Positions 7,469-15,784 of a stretch of DNA of 37,959 nucleotides are shown one piece after another; within the stretch, counting starts at the first letter, position 1; every line of letters starts with the position of its first letter. Under the pieces are notes generated by a model. The model was not told the origin of the DNA and searched no databases. It saw only the letters and a program-made list of their open reading frames with translations. The position numbers and the translations under genes were made by a program. This stretch comes from JAXHLG01 sp046497225 (GTDB lineage: Bacteria > Patescibacteriota > Minisyncoccia > Moranbacterales > DUUL01), in assembly GCA_046497225.1 (NCBI GenBank), contig JAWOGA010000050.1, forward strand, positions 1 through 37,959, written 5' to 3'.

Positions 7469-10138
7469 CTAATCGTCATCTTTTGAAATAAACAACTTCT
7501 TTCCGATTTCATAAATCGCAAGACTAACAATAGCATAAGTCCCCAGAATCAGCCATTCTTTTACTCCCAAGGGAACAGTACCGAGCAGCTCATTTAAGAA
7601 GGGTACATAAATTGCCAAAGCGATCATTAAAAACCCAAAGACTGTTGACCAGTTCACTAGTTTATTTTCGAAGGGATTGTAGGAAAAAATAGAGCGAGTT
7701 AGTCCACGAGCTGAAAAAATATACAACCGGGAAGCTATTCCTAGACCAACAAAAGCAATTGTTTGAGAATAAGACACATCTTGCGACAACCTCCAAGCAA
7801 TAAAAAACAATAAAAATAAAAGTCCGTCAGAAATAGCGGCAAAAAATAAAATCATTTTTTTCATACTTTTATTCAAAATCATTTCTCCAAACTTGCGGGG
7901 TTTTCTTTTCATAGCATTTTTATCCGTCGGATCAAAAGCTAGAGCCATAGCAGAAAAAGGTTCTTCTATTATTTTCATCCACAAAATTTGCACTGGTAAA
8001 AGAGCCAAAGGTAGGCCAAAGAGAATGGAAAGTCCTATCAATATTATCTCTGTAAAAGAACTAGACAAAAGATACAGTGTTATTTTCTTGATGTTGTCAA
8101 AAATCCCCCTTCCTCTTTCAATAGCTTTTACAATGGTTTTAAAATTGTCATCCAGTAAAACCAAATCGGCAGTCTCCTTGGCAATATCAGTTCCGGAGCC
8201 AACCGCAACTCCAATATCGGCTTTTTTAAGCGCCGGCGCATCATTGATTCCATCTCCCGTCATGGCAACAATCTCCTTTTTGCTTTGCAGCGCTTTAATT
8301 ATGCGAATTTTGTGTTTAGGCTCCACTCGAGCAAAAATGATAATTTTATCAATGGCTTTATTTAAATCCCTGTCAGACATATTTTTCATATCCACTCCCT
8401 CTAAAACATTTTTCTCTCCAGCCTCTAAGCCGAGCTCTTTAGCAACAGCCAACGCAGTCAACTTATGATCTCCCGTGATAATCATCGGCCGAATGCCGGC
8501 ACTCCAACAAGTTTTAATCGTTTTTTTTACCTCCGGACGAATGGGATCTTTGAGTGCTATAAAGCCAACAAAGACAAAGTTTTGGAGCTTGTTTTTACTA
8601 AGACTGAAATTTTGATCATCGCCTTTTTCTTTCTTGTAAGCAAGCGCTATCACTCGCAGTCCCTGGGCGGTCAAGTTATTACACTTCTCTTCAATGGATT
8701 TCTTTTTTTCCTCCGTCATCTCTAATACTTTTCCCTCTTTATCGAAATGAGAAATGAAAGACAAAATTCTCTCCGGGGCTCCTTTAAGATATTGAACTAT
8801 TTCATTTTGACCAAATTTGTGAGCAGTCGCCATATACTTATTTTTTGACTCGAAAGGAATTTCAGCCACACGAGGCATTTCTTTTTCAAGAATCCTTCTG
8901 TTTAATCCAGCAGATATCCCTCCTAAAAGCAAGGCTTTCTCAGTCGGATTGCCCGAGATCGACCACTTGTCAACTCTCTCTTCTGAATTTTCTACAATAG
9001 CATCATTACATAATACTCCAATTTTTAAAGCAGTGACATAACTAGCATTATTTGACAAATCAACTCCTCCGGAAAAACCCTCTCCTCCAATTAATATTTC
9101 CTTTTTCTCGGTTACGATCCTGGACATCCTCATCTTCCCCTTGGTTAAAGTTCCAGTCTTATCAGAACAAATAACGGAAATTGACCCTAGAGTTTCAGTG
9201 GTAATCATTCTTCTGATTAACCCTCTCTCTTTGGCCAATTTTTGCATTCCCACAGCTAAAATAACCGTCATGGCCGGCAAAAGACCCTCGGGAATGGCTG
9301 CTACAACCATAGCAACCGAGGTTAAAAACATTTCAAAAAAAGGCTCACCCTTAAAGACACCCAGCCCGAAAATAAAAATATTAACAACAATTAAGAATAT
9401 CCCTATAATTTTACCAAAAGCAAGCATCTGCTTTTGCAAAGAAGTTGTCTCCTCTTTTGTCTCCTGAACCAAATTAGCAATTTGCCCGACTTTAGTCGTG
9501 GCTCCGATTGAAACAACAACCGCAAGTCCAGTTCCTTGGGAAACTATGGTTCCCATATAAACCATGTTTTTCCTATCGGCCATGGCGGTTTTCCTGTCTA
9601 AGGTTTTGGTGTGCTTTAAAACCGGCGTAGACTCACCCGTAAGAGCCGCTTCTTCTACTCTTAAATTTGTTGCTTCAAATAAACGCGCATCTGCCGGAAT
9701 TTTGTCTCCAGAGCTTAATTTAATAACATCTCCCGGAACAACTTCTTCCTGCTTTATAATTATTTCTTTTCCTTCTCGAAGCACCTTAGCTTTGTACTTA
9801 ATCATTTGCTTTAAACGAGAAAGAGCAGTATTAGCTTTATATTCCTGCAGAAATCCAACCACAGTATTGATTGCAATTACAGCTGAAATTATCCAACCAT
9901 CGGTATAGTGCTTGGTGGCAAAGCTGATTATTAAAGCAAAAAATAAAATATAAATTAAAGGATTTTTAAATTGACCTAAAAAAATACCCAAGACCGAAAA
10001 ACGCTTCTTTTCAGGAATTTTATTAAAACCATAAATATTCAGCCTTTTTTGGACCTCGCTAGAAGAAATTCCCTCTCTTTTTGACTTGAGTAATTGGAAG
10101 GTTTTATCAATAGAAAAATAATGGTATTTCTTTGACAT
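7469..10138 (-). CDS. P-type cation-transporting ATPase (P2/Ca2+-ATPase-like)
   Basis: An 889-residue ATP-driven ion pump of the inner membrane. The order of parts is normal: N-terminal cation_ATPase_N region (1-70), first TM pair, actuator domain with TGES (about 167-170), PEGLLPAMT in the fourth TM helix (about 284), the phosphorylated Asp in CSDKTGTLTKG (about 326), nucleotide-binding domain with KGAPERIL, hinge TGDGINDAPALKKADIG, and a C-terminal six-helix part. The body resembles SERCA/PMCA-type calcium pumps. In the sixth helix, however, the usual N...D pair for calcium is replaced (QILWMKIIEEPFSAMALAF), so the ion may not be calcium. A single gene with no accessory subunit nearby. Confidence 0.92.
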   Translation of the reverse strand: MSKKYHYFSIDKTFQLLKSKREGISSSEVQKRLNIYGFNKIPEKKRFSVLGIFLGQFKNPLIYILFFALIISFATKHYTDGWIISAVIAINTVVGFLQEYKANTALSRLKQMIKYKAKVLREGKEIIIKQEEVVPGDVIKLSSGDKIPADARLFEATNLRVEEAALTGESTPVLKHTKTLDRKTAMADRKNMVYMGTIVSQGTGLAVVVSIGATTKVGQIANLVQETKEETTSLQKQMLAFGKIIGIFLIVVNIFIFGLGVFKGEPFFEMFLTSVAMVVAAIPEGLLPAMTVILAVGMQKLAKERGLIRRMITTETLGSISVICSDKTGTLTKGKMRMSRIVTEKKEILIGGEGFSGGVDLSNNASYVTALKIGVLCNDAIVENSEERVDKWSISGNPTEKALLLGGISAGLNRRILEKEMPRVAEIPFESKNKYMATAHKFGQNEIVQYLKGAPERILSFISHFDKEGKVLEMTEEKKKSIEEKCNNLTAQGLRVIALAYKKEKGDDQNFSLSKNKLQNFVFVGFIALKDPIRPEVKKTIKTCWSAGIRPMIITGDHKLTALAVAKELGLEAGEKNVLEGVDMKNMSDRDLNKAIDKIIIFARVEPKHKIRIIKALQSKKEIVAMTGDGINDAPALKKADIGVAVGSGTDIAKETADLVLLDDNFKTIVKAIERGRGIFDNIKKITLYLLSSSFTEIILIGLSILFGLPLALLPVQILWMKIIEEPFSAMALAFDPTDKNAMKRKPRKFGEMILNKSMKKMILFFAAISDGLLFLLFFIAWRLSQDVSYSQTIAFVGLGIASRLYIFSARGLTRSIFSYNPFENKLVNWSTVFGFLMIALAIYVPFLNELLGTVPLGVKEWLILGTYAIVSLAIYEIGKKLFISKDDD

Positions 10139-10586
10139 TTATTATTTTTTATTTTAACAGCCCCTAAGACTTCGACAATTTGGGTCAATTTGGGTTTTGA
10201 GTTTTGGTGTAATGTTTCTCCCTAAGCCCTCTATTATGATCCTACACACTACCCAGAAAGTAAGTCTAGAAATATTTGAAATAAAAAAATTATTTTTGTT
10301 CCATTTAGCATTTATCCATTCTCTCCACCTGAACCGGTAAAATAAAACATCGAACCAATAGCCCCAAGTAAGGTATTATTTTAAATGTTTTCTAAGGATC
10401 TTCTTCAAAGTCTCGTAAAAATTGAAGTAATATTGATTAATATTTTCCATTTTTTGGGACCTCGGGGATTGCGCTTTTAATCACAACTTCCAAAAAATTA
10501 AATAAGCTTTATCAAACCATCCTAAATAAATAACGCGGCTTCCAGTAAACCAAAAAGATTAAGCCAGTAATTTACTTAATTTATTA
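10139..10586. other. Gap of about 450 bases without a recognisable gene
   Basis: AT-rich spacer between nusB (upstream) and the P-type ATPase, both on the minus strand. CCAAATTG occurs twice close together on the minus strand near 10170-10190. A weak promoter-like pair for the ATPase (TTGTCG, 16 bases, TAAAAT) ends about 10 bases from its start. I find no convincing terminator, repeat or open frame. Confidence 0.4.
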
Positions 10587-11120
10587 TTATTTGTTACTTT
10601 TCTTGGTATTCACATCGCCATTGGGCTCTAAATAGCCGTCTTTTGAATTCTTCGCTTTTTTGATATCTAATTCTTCTTTTTTGCCATCTTCTTTCATTGG
10701 TTCTCCCATTTCTCTATAAACAGCGCCTAAAACTCCGTTCACAAAACCTCCAGAACTTTCTCCTCCATAGCCCTTAGCTAACTCAATAGCCTCATTTATA
10801 GCTACCTTGGGAGGAACTTCTTCATAATCCCCAAAAAGCAACTCATAAATACCCAGCCTCAAGATATTCCTATCTACAATAGTAATCTGTTCAAGCGGCC
10901 ACTCGGGAGCGCACTTTTCAATAATGGGATCAATTATATTTCTTTTTTTTAGGATGCCTTCAATGTTTTTTTCTACAAACTTGTCGCCTTTTAATTTAGG
11001 GGCAAATTCCTCAATATTATGCTTTATAATCTCCTTTATCTCTTCATCTTTTTTCTTGTTAAAGTCCCATTCATATAAACTTTTCATTATAACAGCTCTT
11101 GCTAAGTGGCGATTTCCCAT
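10587..11120 (-). CDS. nusB: Transcription antitermination protein NusB
   Basis: A 177-residue protein. NusB pairs with NusE (S10) on boxA RNA for antitermination, chiefly in rRNA operons. The family pattern is clear: NRHLARAVIMKSLYEWDF at the N-terminus, an all-helical body, PEWPLEQITIVDRNILRLGI and VPPKVAINEAIELAKGYG, then SGGFVNGVLGAVYREMG at the end of the fold. A lysine-rich, probably disordered tail of about 35 residues (KEDGKKEELDIKKAKNSKDG) extends beyond the usual length of 130-150. rpmF lies upstream on the same strand with a gap of about 140 bases; ribosome and transcription genes being adjacent fits its role. Confidence 0.94.
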   Translation of the reverse strand: MGNRHLARAVIMKSLYEWDFNKKKDEEIKEIIKHNIEEFAPKLKGDKFVEKNIEGILKKRNIIDPIIEKCAPEWPLEQITIVDRNILRLGIYELLFGDYEEVPPKVAINEAIELAKGYGGESSGGFVNGVLGAVYREMGEPMKEDGKKEELDIKKAKNSKDGYLEPNGDVNTKKSNK

Positions 11121-11261
11121 TTTTAAAAGTTAATATTTAAGGTATTTAATCAAAAAAACAACAAATGTTTTAGCCTTATCCCGCATCCGCAAAATGCAAA
11201 TATTGCGCGCTCTTTGCACAAAATAATTACAGTTAATACAAAAGAAATAACACTTTAGATG

Positions 11262-11462
11262 TTATTTAGAGTTTTTTTTGCTTACTTTGGGAGTAATAAC
11301 TTGTTTTCCCGCATAAAAACCGCAATGAGAGCAAACTCTGTGAGGAAGAATGGGCATAGAACAATTGGAACAAAAAACGGCTTTAACCTCTTTTAGCCTC
11401 ATTTGCCCGCCTCTTCTTCTGTCTCTCCTGCTCTTATTTTGCCTTTGCTTTGGTACTGCCAT
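11262..11462 (-). CDS. rpmF: Ribosomal protein bL32
   Basis: A 66-residue large-subunit ribosomal protein. The start MAVPKQRQNKSRRDRRRGGQ is the family's basic N-terminus (M-A-V-P-K-x-x-x-S), followed by a zinc ribbon with two Cys pairs: FCSNCSMPILPHRVCSHCGFY, that is CxxC and CxxC. The tail (KVSKKNSK) is basic. Length is normal. It has its own promoter (11492-11519) and may be co-transcribed with nusB downstream. Confidence 0.95.
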   Translation of the reverse strand: MAVPKQRQNKSRRDRRRGGQMRLKEVKAVFCSNCSMPILPHRVCSHCGFYAGKQVITPKVSKKNSK

Positions 11463-11491
11463 AAAAATAAATTAATTTCAAAACAATGTCT

Positions 11492-11519
11492 ATTATAGCA
11501 AAACAAAAAAATTTAGCAA
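11492..11519 (-). promoter_or_regulatory. Promoter of rpmF
   Basis: On the minus strand TTGCTA (11519-11514), 16-base spacer, then a perfect TATAAT (11497-11492), about 30 bases before the rpmF start. Confidence 0.65.
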
Positions 11520-11542
11520 GAGCAAAATCGAAATACCCAGTT

Positions 11543-11571
11543 TTGACACCTTTTAATCCTAGTGTTAAAAT
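11543..11571 (+). promoter_or_regulatory. Promoter of the PEGA-domain gene
   Basis: Perfect TTGACA (11543-11548), 17-base spacer, TAAAAT (11566-11571), 26 bases before the start at 11598. It is divergent from the rpmF promoter in the same 135-base spacer. Confidence 0.72.
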
Positions 11572-11597
11572 TAAAACGTCAATGTTAAGATAAAATT

Positions 11598-13091
11598 ATG
11601 ACTCTATTGCAAAGAAGGCTTTTTATGCTTTTTTTTATAATCCTTTTTACTGCAATTGCCCCTGTGGTGGTGCTTTTTGCTAAGGGATATCGTTTCAATT
11701 TAGAAAAAGGGATTTTTGTATACAGTGGCTCAATTACCATAAAAAGTTGGCCCAGAGACGTAAACATATACTTGAATGGAAAAAGACAAAGCAACAAAAA
11801 TTACAATATAATCAACGATGCTTACACTATTAATGGAGTAAAACCGGGAAAATATACTCTCAGTTGCCGCAAGGAAGGCTACACAAACTGGGAAAAGGAG
11901 ATCTGGGTTCACTCCGGAATTTCCACCGAATTCTGGAATGTCTTACTGTTTCCCGAGGAAGATACTAGAGAAACCCTCTCTTATAACACCGCCGGAATAG
12001 AAGGATTTTTTCTTTCTCCCAGAGACCAGAAAGAGATTATTTATTTCACAAAAGACCGAGAAGGGGAATCCCGCAATGTCAAGTTATTAAACACTGAAGA
12101 TAATGAAACTTCCACCCTTTATTCCACAGACAAGCTAAACTTTTTGATTGATGAAAAAGAAAATATCGAGTGGAACTCTGATAATAAAAAGATTCTTTTT
12201 CCTTTTGAGGACCAAAATGGAGAAAAAATATATATATTAGGAGAAATGGAAGATGATGAAATTTCGGAAAGTTTCAACTTAAATCAAATTTTCAAAAAAA
12301 GCAAAGGCGCTGAATCTATCAGAAAAGTTCGTTGGATGTTCAACAAAAAAGATGAAATGGTAATTTTAACCAAGGACAAAAAACTTTATCACTTTGACTA
12401 CAAAGAGCCGGAAGAAAAAACTCTAATAAGCGATAATGTCAGCGGATTTGATTTTGCCGGAGATGAACTTTACTATTCCCAGCTCCCCAACAATATTATT
12501 TGGAAATCAAATCAAAGCAGTCTTGACAAGAAAAAACAAATTACAAATAGTAATTTCCCAACACAATCAAAAGAAGATTTTGTAGAATTAACAGCTTATG
12601 ATGAAAATAGAATTTTTGTTAAAACCAAAAATAATGAAGGTTTTTTGTTTAATAAAAATCCCAACAAGAATCAAACTGAAAAATTCAAATTATCTGAAAA
12701 TATTAAAAATGTTCAATTTTCCGATGATGGAAAAAAAATTCTTTGCTGGAATAATCATGAAATCTGGTACTATATGCTGAGAGATTGGGATATTCAACCC
12801 AAAAGAAAAAGCGGAGAAAAAATAACCATCACTCGCTTCTCCAATTCCATCAAAAATATTCAATGGATGGAAAACTATGAAAATATTATTTTTACTGTCG
12901 GTGACACTATAAAATCCATTGAAGCCGATCCTCGCAATCAACTAAACCTCAAAGATATGATTACAACCAGCCAAAGCTTCCCTGAAAAATCAGTTATTTA
13001 CGACAAGGGCAATCAAACTCTTTATTATATAAAAAATAATAAATTAAATTCGACTGTTTTGATAAACAAATTGGGTTTTCTAGGATTTTAG
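11598..13091 (+). CDS. Membrane-anchored PEGA-domain protein with propeller-like C-terminal region
   Basis: A 497-residue protein with a basic start and one N-terminal TM helix (about 9-29), so it is probably anchored with its bulk outside. Residues about 42-100 form a PEGA domain (SITIKSWPRDVNIYLNGKRQ, INGVKPGKYTLSCRKEGY), a small beta fold common in surface proteins. The remainder (130-490) has repeated beta-rich segments such as SPRDQKEIIYF, WNSDNKKILFPF, VQFSDDGKKILCW and NIQWMENYENIIF at about 50-80 residue intervals, which read like TolB/WD-type propeller blades. From memory, PEGA plus propeller proteins are frequent in Patescibacteria. No enzymatic motif seen; a cell-envelope binding or scaffolding role is inference. 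It has its own promoter. Confidence 0.85.
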   Translation: MTLLQRRLFMLFFIILFTAIAPVVVLFAKGYRFNLEKGIFVYSGSITIKSWPRDVNIYLNGKRQSNKNYNIINDAYTINGVKPGKYTLSCRKEGYTNWEKEIWVHSGISTEFWNVLLFPEEDTRETLSYNTAGIEGFFLSPRDQKEIIYFTKDREGESRNVKLLNTEDNETSTLYSTDKLNFLIDEKENIEWNSDNKKILFPFEDQNGEKIYILGEMEDDEISESFNLNQIFKKSKGAESIRKVRWMFNKKDEMVILTKDKKLYHFDYKEPEEKTLISDNVSGFDFAGDELYYSQLPNNIIWKSNQSSLDKKKQITNSNFPTQSKEDFVELTAYDENRIFVKTKNNEGFLFNKNPNKNQTEKFKLSENIKNVQFSDDGKKILCWNNHEIWYYMLRDWDIQPKRKSGEKITITRFSNSIKNIQWMENYENIIFTVGDTIKSIEADPRNQLNLKDMITTSQSFPEKSVIYDKGNQTLYYIKNNKLNSTVLINKLGFLGF

Positions 13092-13176
13092 ACAATAAAC
13101 AAATAAATAAGTTAATACGGTACCAACAAAGCCCCATCAAATATGAAACAGTTGAACCTTATCATTTTGGGCTTGA

Positions 13177-13371
13177 AAGATAAGGTATTGCCCTTATTGT
13201 GAAGCTGAAATGAAACTTGTACGGTATTCCGAGAACACAGAAAGAATTGAAAGATTGGCTTAGTCAGAAATAAGAAATACCAAAATTTATCACCTAGAAG
13301 GAACTATCTTGCTCCACCTCTACATTCTTCTATATTCATCGGTAATTCACCCTATGTGGTCTGTTCTCTAG
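13177..13371 (+). pseudogene. Possible remnant of a small zinc-ribbon gene
   Basis: In one frame the DNA reads KIRYCPYCEAEMKLVRYSEN, then TERIERLA, a TAG (13261-13263), then SEIRNTKIYHLEGTILLHLY and a second TAG at 13369. A CPYC pair at the start of such a frame looks like half of a zinc ribbon, but it is interrupted and has no start. It may be the decayed end of a mobile-element or zinc-ribbon gene, or chance. The rest of the 295-base gap 13092-13386 shows nothing else. Confidence 0.28.
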
Positions 13372-13386
13372 TTCCTGGCAGAATAG

Positions 13387-14277
13387 TTAACGTGCACCAG
13401 CACATTCAACACAACCCGAGGCCGTTTCCATTTTAATAACTTTTCCTCCTGAGCAATAAATACCCTTTTTTGTTGCCCGAGAGACGCATTTGTTGCAAGT
13501 TTTAAAACAATACGGCCAATCATCCCAACAGCTTGGGTACCATCCATTCCAATCGCAGGAGATATCTCCTCCTGCCGAACCGACTTGGTCATCTACATAC
13601 TCCTTAGTCGCCGCATCTCTTCCGCTTGTTGGCCAAGATAGATTTGATATGTCTCTATAGTTCATATCAATATCCGCACGAACGTCTATCGGCTTTTTCC
13701 AACCGGTAGGATAGATATTGTCAAGATAGATTCTGCCGACATGCAATATATTACGACCGTTCATGTCCAGGTGGTCATACATATCAATGCTACCATATCC
13801 ACTCTTATAGATATCATTTAATCTAATATCATCCACATTAGTTATGTCATGTCCTGCCATGTTCAAATTCCCTCCGGCATAGTGAGTTCCGGAGTCTCCA
13901 ATATATTCATCTTCAGCCGTCACACATCCTCCGTCTTCAATACAAATCTTGTCTCCGGATTTATACAAATCTTGCCAGCTAGAACGACAGTCATTGCCAA
14001 TGCAAACCCTATTGCCTTTGACATAAGACCAAGAATAGTCATCAGCAATTACAGCTTGGTCTCCTTCTAGTACCGTGGCTCCAATGCCGGAACTTTTGTA
14101 CTGAGGTTGGCCCCCGGTATTTATCGGCGCGCCAATGTTGCTGTTGGGCGGATTACTGGGCGGACTTACCCAGGCTTGGGTGAATTGAATAAAGACTCCT
14201 AGGGATAATCCGATGGTTACTACACCCAGCCACCAAGAGATTTGGTCGGTGATTTTTTTGAGTTTGAGGTTTTTCAT
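13387..14277 (-). CDS. Exported Cys-rich surface protein with PPSNPPNSNIGAPINTG motif
   Basis: A 296-residue protein. The N-terminus is a signal or anchor: basic MKNLKLKKITDQISWWLGVV followed by a hydrophobic core to about residue 36. Then comes SPPSNPPNSNIGAPINTG, a motif I associate with exported Patescibacteria proteins. The middle (65-215) has parallel-beta-like repeats with DLYKSGDKICIEDGGCVTAE, MAGHDITNVDDIRLNDIY, LDMNGRNILHVGRIYLDNIY and DMNYRDISNLSWPTSGRDAA, and ends in TKEYVDDQVG, which resembles the segment before trimeric tail-fibre-type stalks. The last 55 residues hold eight cysteines, suggesting a disulfide-linked domain. It is probably a surface-exposed adhesin-like or pilin-associated protein; the function is inference. 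Confidence 0.75.
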   Translation of the reverse strand: MKNLKLKKITDQISWWLGVVTIGLSLGVFIQFTQAWVSPPSNPPNSNIGAPINTGGQPQYKSSGIGATVLEGDQAVIADDYSWSYVKGNRVCIGNDCRSSWQDLYKSGDKICIEDGGCVTAEDEYIGDSGTHYAGGNLNMAGHDITNVDDIRLNDIYKSGYGSIDMYDHLDMNGRNILHVGRIYLDNIYPTGWKKPIDVRADIDMNYRDISNLSWPTSGRDAATKEYVDDQVGSAGGDISCDWNGWYPSCWDDWPYCFKTCNKCVSRATKKGIYCSGGKVIKMETASGCVECAGAR

Positions 14278-14338
14278 TTTTTTGCTTCAGTTATTAAATA
14301 TATCTTTAAAAAATATAAGGTATTATTTTTTATTAGAT

Positions 14339-14785
14339 TTAAGACTGCTTCAGTTCTTCTAATTCCTTCAATTGCTGTTTTATTTCTTCTTCCGACATTG
14401 GTTCGCTTTCTTGCTTGAGTTTATCCAATTCTTGAAGCTGGCTTTCTATGTCAGATTCATTTATATTGTTGTCTTCTTGGGTTGGATTGGTTTCTGTTTC
14501 TTGATTGTCAGTATTTGAGTTTTCTTCACTTTCTAACTGCTTCTTTTTTTCTTTTATGGCATCCAGCTGATTTAATTGATCTTCTATTTCTTCTTGATTG
14601 AATTCTTCCTGTTCTTCTTTCTGAGCAGATTCTTCTTGTTTTTTTTGAATTTGCAGTTCTTGTTCTTTTTGGGCTTCTTTTTCTTGTCTAACCTTCTCTT
14701 GAATAGAGAGATAGATAAATACTCCCGCTATGGCAAAGAGGGTAATTCCGAGGATTAGCAAGAAGATATCTCTTTTGTTTTGCAT
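14339..14785 (-). CDS. N-terminally anchored Glu/Gln-rich coiled-coil protein with three repeats
   Basis: A 148-residue protein: a short basic start, one TM helix (about 9-28, containing LFAIAGVFIYLSIQEK) and then an extracellular-type acidic coiled coil. Three copies of a 14-residue unit are visible: EEIEDQLNQLDAIK (about 66), SDIESQLQELDKLK (about 110) and EEIKQQLKELEELK (about 131). The TM segment is nearly identical to that of the next gene upstream (14876-15649), so the two share an anchor module. No enzymatic motif. The preceding promoter (14822-14849) suggests an independent transcript. Role unknown; an envelope spacer or adhesion protein is possible. Confidence 0.68.
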   Translation of the reverse strand: MQNKRDIFLLILGITLFAIAGVFIYLSIQEKVRQEKEAQKEQELQIQKKQEESAQKEEQEEFNQEEIEDQLNQLDAIKEKKKQLESEENSNTDNQETETNPTQEDNNINESDIESQLQELDKLKQESEPMSEEEIKQQLKELEELKQS

Positions 14786-14821
14786 ATTTTTTTTGATTGT
14801 TTTTAAATAATCCTTGACCTT

Positions 14822-14849
14822 AGTTTATATTTTTTTTGGGGTGTGTCAA
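14822..14849 (-). promoter_or_regulatory. Promoter of the 148-aa anchored protein
   Basis: Minus strand: TTGACA (14849-14844), 16-base spacer, TAAACT (14827-14822). The -35 is perfect and the -10 weak; an alternative -10 (TATAAA) would give a short 14-base spacer. Confidence 0.45.
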
Positions 14850-14875
14850 GGGGAGATTTTTTCTTTTTTAAATTA

Positions 14876-15649
14876 TTATTCTTGATTAACTGCTTCGTCA
14901 ATCTCCTCTTGCTGAATTTGCTCTCCTTGTTCTTGGTTGGAGTTTTCTTCCTCGGGAGCAGGAACTTGATCTGTACTAGATTCTTCCATTGCATTTTCTT
15001 TATTTGCCGGTTTTTCTTCAAACACTTCAAATTCAATTTCAGCAGCGGTCAGTTGGGTTTTTTCGCGAATATCTTCATTGGCAAGCACAGTAATATATCG
15101 GCCTTCTTTTAGGTCTTGCAAGGATGCCTCAGAGCGGTTAAAAGGTTCCGGAGGATTTTGATTTTCTTCAAAATTTTCTTCATTGAAAGCTTCCGGATTT
15201 TCGGTAAGTTTATAAATTGAAGTTTCGTCAGTAATCTTTGCAGTTCTTTCCAGTCTGGTTTTATCGGCAAGAGGCGAAACGGAATCTGTATTAATTTTTA
15301 CTTGATTGTTTCCTGTGGAAATTATTTCTCCGGAAACGGAAGTTATTTCTTCTTCACTGCTTGGAGTAAATCCTAATGCTGCCAATCTCTTTTCTGCGGC
15401 TTCCCAGCCTGCTTGGAAAGTGTCTTTACTTTCAGATTTTAGTTCTTGATAGGTTTTGATTTGCGATTCCATTTCCTCATCTTTAGGAAGATTTTTTCCG
15501 GGTTCAGTTTCATTTTCAGAAAAGGATTTTTGACTTGACTGCTGATCTCTTGCCGCTTTCTCTTGAATGGAAAGGTAGATAAAGACTCCCGCTATGGCAA
15601 AGAGAAAAATGGAAAGAAGTATCAAGACTGTATTTTTTGTACTTTGCAT
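14876..15649 (-). CDS. N-terminally anchored protein with DUF5666-like beta domain
   Basis: A 257-residue protein. Its N-terminus (TM at about 9-28, again LFAIAGVFIYLSIQEK) is shared with the downstream gene, then a charged linker to about 95. Residues about 100-215 look like a beta-barrel domain of DUF5666 type: VSGEIISTGNNQVKINTD, AKITDETSIYKL, LQDLKEGRYITVLANEDI and TAAEIEFEVF, i.e. a repeat of strand, T-threshold loop and L..L..G..V.V pattern. The C-terminal 40 residues are acidic, Gln/Glu rich and probably disordered. It has a good promoter (15686-15714). Function unknown; I infer exposure on the outer face of the membrane. Confidence 0.7.
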   Translation of the reverse strand: MQSTKNTVLILLSIFLFAIAGVFIYLSIQEKAARDQQSSQKSFSENETEPGKNLPKDEEMESQIKTYQELKSESKDTFQAGWEAAEKRLAALGFTPSSEEEITSVSGEIISTGNNQVKINTDSVSPLADKTRLERTAKITDETSIYKLTENPEAFNEENFEENQNPPEPFNRSEASLQDLKEGRYITVLANEDIREKTQLTAAEIEFEVFEEKPANKENAMEESSTDQVPAPEEENSNQEQGEQIQQEEIDEAVNQE

Positions 15650-15685
15650 TTGTTTGTTTTATTTATTGATAAATAATTTACTTTC

Positions 15686-15714
15686 ATTTTAAAAAATTTT
15701 AAGAGAAAGATCAA
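15686..15714 (-). promoter_or_regulatory. Promoter of the 257-aa anchored protein
   Basis: Minus strand: TTGATC (15714-15709), 17-base spacer, TAAAAT (15691-15686), followed by about 35 bases to the start. Confidence 0.6.
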
Positions 15715-15784
15715 GCACTCTAAAGCAATCAATTTGATTTGCAGAAAAATTCTCTTTTACTGCCTCTTTTTTGTTCTTAGAAGA

